NCBI GenBank assembly: GCA_900617975.1
Contig: UZAE01001056.1
Location: 1-15,543 of the forward strand
Direction of reading: 5' to 3'
DNA length: 15,543 bases
DNA from: Rodentolepis nana
Taxonomy: Eukaryota > Platyhelminthes > Cestoda > Cyclophyllidea > Hymenolepididae
Shown: positions 12,401-15,543 of the stretch, one piece after another
Layout of the letters: the number at the start of each line of letters is the position of its first letter
How positions within the stretch are numbered: the stretch's first letter is position 1
Position numbers and translations under genes: made by a program
The notes under the pieces: model-generated
The model's database searches: none
Seen by the model: the letters and a program-made list of their open reading frames with translations, nothing else
What the model was told of the DNA's origin: nothing

Positions 12401-13430
12401 ACTAAGATTATACTTTAGAAGAATGAACAAAATATACCTCTAAGGAGAGGTAATATTTTTCCAGTTGCTAGATAGGGTAGTGTACTTTAGGGAAGTCCAA
12501 GACAGTACGTATATCCACTTATACGGTCGAGTCTATTTTAAGGGCATACGGTCAGGAGTACAAATCTCCTGAGCGAATTTTGAATGTGCATTCTTACGTT
12601 TGAGGCTTGGGAGTATAGAAGAAAACCTTGTCTATAGGTGGATATATTGCATAATGAACAGAAGCTTTTACTAAGGTGTGTAGTCCCAAATTTTGACCCT
12701 GCATCTGTGTTTGGAATTTAATCCCTTAATTTCTGATATTTTATTGCTTGGCAGAGAATTACTTTAAAATGAGTATTGCTTATCATTTTGAAAGCATTGG
12801 TCACTTATCGCTGTGAAAATGAAATTAACTTTGGCAAGTGTCTCAATTATTGTATAGTAATCTAATGAGATGAAGTTTTTCTTTATTGGTAACTGTCTAT
12901 CATTTTCTTTGTTTCGGATAAGAATTGCACGCCTATTTTGCCGTTCGCTTTTATATGATGAACCTTAACTATAAAGTTGCTTTTTGCTGAATAGCTGGTA
13001 TGCAGTGGAAATACAAAAATACAAATACAAAAAGTATTCAATAATGGGTTCATTATCAGTTAACAAATTATTTATTTCGTCATTGCAGTAAGCATGCTCT
13101 GTCTACCTTACACCATAATATGCCATTGAATATTTTCTATGTTGCAAGATCCTTATCTAAAGCTTTGCTAATTTTCTCTTTCTGTGTCTTCTGCGTAGTG
13201 ATAATCTTCAGGAGATGAGTGTTCGAGGGGTTCTTAGTCGAGGTGCAAAAGCGCTCCGTTCTATTTTCTCCCCATCTTCCCGCTCCACCGCTGCTACCAC
13301 TACTAACAGTAATACTACGACCACTACTTTCCTAAAGAACGTGACGTCTGATGGCACAAAGCATTACAATCGACGTGGTGTTCATGGCTCCAGCTCTGCC
13401 TACTTTCAGAGAGCTAGCATTTATGATTAA
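294..13430 (+). CDS. MICAL / MICAL-like family protein (LIM + bMERB), 5'-partial, seven exons
   Basis: Gene-level entry. The seven exons join without a frame break into 3006 nt, giving 1001 residues plus a TAA stop. Order: proline-rich linker, LIM domain (about residues 57-109), long low-complexity linker, Ser/acidic clusters, a helical bMERB-like region near the C-terminus, and a basic Thr-rich tail. In known MICAL and MICAL-like proteins a CH domain precedes LIM, and the C-terminal bMERB domain binds Rab8/Rab10-type GTPases. True MICALs also carry an N-terminal flavin monooxygenase that oxidises actin. The CH and oxidase parts are outside the window, so the subfamily is undecided. The LIM zinc ligands are seen directly. 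The bMERB call rests on remembered helix patterns and should be confirmed by profile search. Every intron begins GT and ends AG. Confidence 0.8.
447..1346 (+). other. Intron (900 nt, phase 0), nothing else seen
   Basis: GTGAGT donor and TTCCTTTTTAG acceptor. The sequence is AT-rich with frequent stops in all frames and no further exon-like segment with strong splice sites. Confidence 0.7.
1347..1506 (+). CDS. Exon 2: first two thirds of the LIM zinc-binding domain
   Basis: The peptide begins KSRDFCVVCKKPLY and ends CQYHPKD. It supplies C-x2-C, 17 residues, then H-x2-C for the first zinc finger, and C-x2-C opening the second (HPRCFRCVEC). Spacings match the LIM consensus exactly. LIM domains bind two zinc ions and mediate protein contacts; in MICAL-family proteins the LIM domain sits after the CH domain and can contact the C-terminal region to hold the protein inactive. 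The exon follows TTCCTTTTTAG and ends at C|GTAAGT (donor at 1507), exit phase 1. Confidence 0.9.
1507..2366 (+). other. Intron (860 nt, phase 1) interrupting the LIM domain
   Basis: Donor GTAAGT, acceptor CCTCCAATTTAG. It holds a 17 bp alternating purine-pyrimidine tract at 2146-2162. Open frames over 2009-2341 on both strands lack recognisable domains and are attributed to intron sequence. Confidence 0.75.
2146..2162. repeat. (AC)n(GC)n alternating purine-pyrimidine tract
   Basis: ACACACACAC followed by GCGCGCG, an uninterrupted 17 bp alternation inside the LIM-splitting intron. Such tracts can adopt Z-DNA; no function is claimed. Confidence 0.85.
2367..2453 (+). CDS. Exon 3: end of the LIM domain
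   Basis: Entry phase 1, exit phase 1. The split codon C|CC gives Pro, followed by KFYCTIH, which supplies the last two zinc ligands (C-x2-H). The interval from the preceding Cys is 21 residues, within the LIM range, so the two exons rebuild one complete domain with all eight ligands. The exon continues as a Ser/Lys/Pro linker ending MPARTL and closes at the strong donor CTTG|GTAAGT (2454). The rebuilt domain is strong evidence that this junction is right. Confidence 0.9.
2454..6789 (+). other. Large intron (4336 nt, phase 1)
   Basis: Donor GTAAGT, acceptor CCACTTTAG. Mostly AT-rich with no recognised gene on either strand. It contains a TC-dinucleotide run at about 4163-4177. Exon-like segments with good splice sites lie at 3291-3366 (wrong phase) and 5611-5661 (right phase, listed separately). 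Confidence 0.7.
5611..5661 (+). CDS. Candidate in-frame cassette exon (51 nt) inside the large intron
   Basis: Bounded by GTTACAG in front and the excellent donor AAAG|GTAAGTAG behind (5662). Read with entry phase 1 it is open throughout and exits in phase 1, so it could be inserted between exons 3 and 4 without frameshift. It would add E-VLVLTGPPNIIAPNFK. Weak points: the acceptor has a poor pyrimidine tract and another AG lies 14 nt upstream. Phase match and the donor are seen; use as an exon is inference. Confidence 0.35.
6790..7153 (+). CDS. Exon 4: Ser/Arg-rich linker after LIM
   Basis: Entry phase 1 (G|TG = Val), exit phase 2. It encodes about 121 residues with no recognised fold: a Ser/Thr/Asn-rich first half, a basic patch RAARRRQINNRRW, and then DERLYRLNGSLQPADFL. 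It has noticeably higher GC than the flanking introns, which supports coding. The donor chosen is CTAAG|GTATGG at 7154, because its phase 2 joins exon 5 in frame. Other possible donors are GTAGGT at 7159 (phase 1) and GTAAGA at 7206 (phase 0); both fail to join exon 5 in frame. Confidence 0.8.
7683..7775 (+). CDS. Candidate in-frame cassette exon (93 nt)
   Basis: Preceded by a good acceptor (GCTATGTTTTTCTCAG) and followed by CAGTT|GTAAGA (7776). With entry phase 2 it is fully open and exits in phase 2, so it fits between exons 4 and 5 without frameshift; the other two frames contain stops. The peptide, after a split Arg codon, starts SFRKGGAEIRNSNSTLYGTV and continues WQSDLAVKRQ. Its mixed, charged composition looks like protein rather than translated AT-rich intron. 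No domain is recognised. The donor lacks the usual AG before GT. Confidence 0.42.
8422..8493 (+). CDS. Candidate in-frame cassette exon (72 nt)
   Basis: Acceptor TTCATCAATTTTTTAG, donor CAAAT|GTGAGA (8494). It is open with entry phase 2 and exit phase 2, compatible with exons 4 and 5 and with the 93 nt candidate at 7683. The peptide is VSRPLNCEVLSEFVSVGII then HSTQ. The segment is locally richer in GC than its surroundings. There is no domain or homology to lean on, and 2.5 kb of intron can yield such matches by chance. Confidence 0.28.
9681..9725 (+). CDS. Exon 5: short acidic linker exon
   Basis: A 45 nt exon, entry phase 2 (AG|T = Ser) and exit phase 2. It follows a textbook acceptor (CCCGTTTTTTTCAG) and ends at GC|GTAAGT (9726). 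It encodes DITSYLLDDNEDFF plus the split Ala. Strong splice sites, matching phase and the acidic composition continued by exon 6 support it. Confidence 0.8.
9726..9798 (+). other. Short intron (73 nt, phase 2)
   Basis: GTAAGT donor and CACCCATTATAG acceptor. Reading through would meet TAA at once (GCG TAA), so removal is needed to keep the frame. Confidence 0.8.
9799..11763 (+). CDS. Exon 6: long disordered linker and bMERB-like helical region
   Basis: A 1965 nt exon open from its acceptor to 11764. It begins with a split Ala codon, then STEEDLSDLNTTSNILSSGF. Ser/acidic clusters lie at about 9950-10015, 10810-10848 (SSSSESESESDDE) and 11016-11080 (DDEEEDTTESSSEDD). A Pro/Leu-rich stretch lies near 10450-10530. 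From 11102 three helical heptad-like segments appear: EIAALKTRLSQLENEMLELE, IFSELLSLISQRNKLVTQEA (from 11426), and EKILLDEIRKVSLEKTALTA (from 11681). Their order and content fit the three helices of the MICAL-family bMERB domain, which binds Rab GTPases. The loops between them are unusually long. The donor used is CT|GTAAGC; unspliced, the frame ends at TAA 11765-11767. Confidence 0.9.
11764..13198 (+). other. Last intron (1435 nt, phase 2) with alternative acceptors
   Basis: Donor GTAAGC, acceptor TCTGTGTCTTCTGCGTAG. Other plausible acceptors lie before 11873, 12248 and 13089 and would give different C-termini. It holds a foldback at 12510-12646. Open frames at 11812-12180 on both strands lack recognisable domains and look like T-rich non-coding DNA. 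Confidence 0.65.
12510..12646. repeat. Foldback: imperfect 14 bp inverted repeat enclosing a smaller hairpin
   Basis: TATATCCACTTATA at 12510-12523 is matched by its reverse complement, with one mismatch, at 12633-12646. Inside lies a perfect 7 bp stem TCAGGAG/CTCCTGA with a 7 nt loop (12552-12572). The octamer ATACGGTC also occurs twice as a direct repeat near the left arm. No coding content. Confidence 0.6.
13199..13430 (+). CDS. Exon 7: C-terminal tail and stop
   Basis: Entry phase 2 (CT|T = Leu), then DNLQEMSVRGVLSRGAKALR, which would extend the last bMERB helix and turn basic. It continues as a Ser/Thr-rich tract (TAATTTNSNTTTTT) and ends RASIYD with stop TAA at 13428-13430. The acceptor is strong. 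GC and codon use are higher than in the flanking DNA. The ATG at 13215 is in frame but is taken as internal, because the acceptor and phase join exon 6 exactly. The tail is not a recognised domain. Confidence 0.7.
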
Positions 13431-14839
13431 TCTCCCTTTTCCTCACTATAACTAACTACAGTTTTGGCTGTCCTATTTCTTTCGGTCTTTCTCATTCTGA
13501 CCCCTGACTACTTCTCTTCTGATCTAAGCCCTATTCATGTTACATGCTAATTGTCTGAATACTTAAGACGATTTGAAAATGATGACCATGTATGATAATC
13601 CTTTTTTATTTGGCATAATATTATGAAAAAACTAATTGATATTGTGTCTATTTGGGTTAGTACTTCCGACGACACTTCTTTTCGCATTGTATTGGGTTAG
13701 AGCCTTCAGCTATTGGTAAAAAGCTTTCCCTAATATAGGCTTTTCCATACAACTTTTTAATTTGGATTTTATCAGTGATGTCAGAAGACTATTTTTCTGT
13801 CGTTTTCCTTTAGCAATCGAAATGGACCAATGTATCCCTATCTTTTACAATAGAATCATTAATCAAATAATGACTGTGCTGCTCCATAGTTGGGTGGTTA
13901 AACTAGTCTCTTTGTTTTCATTTGGTTTATGTGAACCATCCAAATTTAGATGCGCATACATATTTTACCACAATTCAAGTTGAATGGCCGATAAGTGATA
14001 GAGGGGTGAAGGAGGAGTCGAATGAGAACTTGTATTAGAAGTAAGCAGAGGAGAATTGTTTGATAGTTCTCATTTATTAAGTTAACAAAGTTGCCCGTGC
14101 TATTTTATTGTGTTCCCAAGCGAAGATATCGTGCTCTCTGCCACGAATTTTCGTCTCTACTGAAAAACAATAGCATTTGAAGTTTTTCCAATTTAGGCAT
14201 TGTTTCATCCATTAAGAGAACTACTTTTGAACTGTAGATTGCAAGATGTTTCGATGTTTTGAAGTGGTGTGGAGCATGATTAGTGTCGTCTGCTAACATT
14301 GATGTTTGCAGTTATGTAGTTGACTCAGTCGATAAGAAAGATGCGGATAGAATTCTTAAAAGCAAATGATAACAGCTATGGGATGTTTACTATTGAGTGG
14401 GAAAGTCTGTGGAGTGTTAAACAACAATACTGACTATAGTAATCTCATGAGCACTAGAGAGTTCCGAAAATGTGACCGTCCCAACGATCACGTACTGAGC
14501 AAGTGTGGAGTGCGTCTTAACTAATCAACAGTTAATATAACTTCAAAGTAAGCTAAATCTTTTCATTTACTGGCCATATTTGTAATGAGTGCTACTCTAT
14601 TCATTCGTTCAGTTTCCCCACTCTTGTTGACATACATTAGCTACTTTTGGAATCTATTATATGCAAGAGAATTTTACCACGGAGGATTGTAAAAGTTTAG
14701 TCAAAACCATTGTGCATCATATTCTACGTGTCACTGTACAGTCAGCAAATCAGCGCTGCAACCTTCTACTCTTCATTATTTACTATTTTATGCCTATGGC
14801 TTACCTCCACGTGGTGCACCCTGGGCAACGTATACTCAT
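13431..14839 (+). other. Downstream (3' UTR and intergenic) DNA, no gene seen
   Basis: Begins with a CT-rich stretch after the stop. No AATAAA or ATTAAA was found between 13431 and 14030; possible variant signals are AATATA at 13732 and AATAGA at 13849. Short open frames at 13762-13983, 14105-14299 (minus) and 14661-14870 have no recognised domains and composition like the surrounding AT-rich DNA. Confidence 0.5.
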
Positions 14840-15500
14840 ACGGCAAAAAAGTCTATTAACTGGCAGTTAATTTCTCACTTCAACGCAAAAAGGTCTATTA
14901 ACTGGCAGTTGACTTCTCACTTCACAAAAAAGTCTATTAACCGGCAGTTGACTTCTGACTACTCAAACGGCAAAAAAGTCTATAAACCGGCAGTTGACTT
15001 CTGACTGAAAAGGTCTATTAACTGGCAGTTGACTTCTGACTTCAAATAAAAGTCTATCAATCGGCAGTTGACTTCTCACTTCAAACTAAAGTCTATTACC
15101 TGGCAGTTGACTTCAAACTACCATGAGTAAGTCTATTAACTGGCAGTTGACTTCTGAGTTCAAACTATCATGACCCCAAGTCTATTAATCGGCAGTTGAC
15201 TTCTGACTTCAATTACCATGATCTATTAACTGGCAGTTGACTTCTCTATGTCATATTCGAAGTCTATAAACCGGCAGTTGACTTCAAACTATCGGCAAAA
15301 AAATTCTATTAACCGGCAGTTGACTTCTGACTTCAACGGCAAAGTCTATTAACTGGTAGTTGACTTCTCCGCATACGGCAAAAAAGTCTATTAACCGGCA
15401 GTTTTCTTCTCACTTCAAACTACCATGACCCCCCTATATGTCCTACTTCTCACTTCAAACTATCATGACCCCACTGTATGTCATATTTGACCCCTTACAC
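14840..15500. repeat. Minisatellite: 14 copies of a ~40 bp palindrome-containing unit plus degenerate tail
   Basis: Copies of a core GTCTATTAACYGGCAGTTGA begin at about 14851, 14893, 14932, 14978, 15013, 15052, 15091, 15131, 15180, 15221, 15262, 15304, 15344 and 15386. Spacings are 35-49 bp and mostly 39-42. Each core is an imperfect palindrome: outer arms AAGTC/GACTT, inner arms AACTG/CAGTT around one G, with an unpaired TATT on the left. Between cores are alternative spacers, either an ACGGCAAAAAAG type or a TTCAAACTACCATGACCCC type. From 15421 to 15500 only spacer-type sequence continues, without the core. Confidence 0.95.
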
Positions 15501-15530
15501 AGTACTTATCTTACTTTTTCTCCGCCTTTG

Positions 15531-15543
15531 TGTCTGTCTGTCT
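15531..15543. repeat. (TGTC)n microsatellite, cut by the window edge
   Basis: TGTCTGTCTGTCT runs to the last base of the window, so its full length is unknown. Confidence 0.85.

Noticed and set aside
12552..12572. tRNA-like stem-loop
   Set aside because: A 7 bp stem with a 7 nt loop, but no acceptor stem or T/D arms at the right distances.
14840..15425. CRISPR array
   Set aside because: The repeats are imperfect, spacers are short and related to each other, and the surroundings are clearly eukaryotic; it is a minisatellite.

Overview
The window looks like animal nuclear DNA: AT-rich, with long introns, GT-AG splice junctions, microsatellites and one minisatellite. It carries part of one intron-rich gene on the + strand. 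I found no convincing minus-strand gene, RNA gene, transposon ORF or prokaryotic feature. The taxon cannot be fixed by reading. An invertebrate, possibly a flatworm, is my impression only.

The gene is the 3' part of a MICAL / MICAL-like (LIM plus bMERB) family member. Seven exons join in frame: 294-446, 1347-1506, 2367-2453, 6790-7153, 9681-9725, 9799-11763 and 13199-13430. The intron phases are 0, 1, 1, 2, 2, 2. The spliced product is 3006 nt, or 1001 residues plus stop, open at its 5' end. Exons 2 and 3 together make one complete LIM zinc-binding domain. Exons 4 to 6 encode a long, probably disordered Ser/Pro/acidic linker. The end of exon 6 encodes a C-terminal helical bMERB-like (Rab-binding) region, and exon 7 a basic, Thr-rich tail. 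The upstream CH domain, and a flavin monooxygenase domain if there is one, would lie left of the window. I therefore cannot tell a true MICAL from a MICAL-like protein.

Layout: 1-293 intron end with an AT repeat; 294-2453 linker and LIM exons; 2454-6789 a 4.3 kb intron with one phase-matched candidate cassette exon (5611-5661); 6790-9725 linker exons around a 2.5 kb intron with two phase-matched candidate cassette exons (7683-7775 and 8422-8493); 9799-11763 the main exon; 11764-13198 an intron offering several alternative C-termini; 13431-14839 downstream DNA without a recognisable gene; 14840-15500 a striking ~40 bp minisatellite of 14 recognisable copies, each built around an imperfect palindrome.

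The most interesting items are the minisatellite, whose core resembles paired inverted Myb-type sites, the enlarged loops in the bMERB region, and the apparent potential for alternative splicing. All splice calls come from reading the sequence and have no transcript support.
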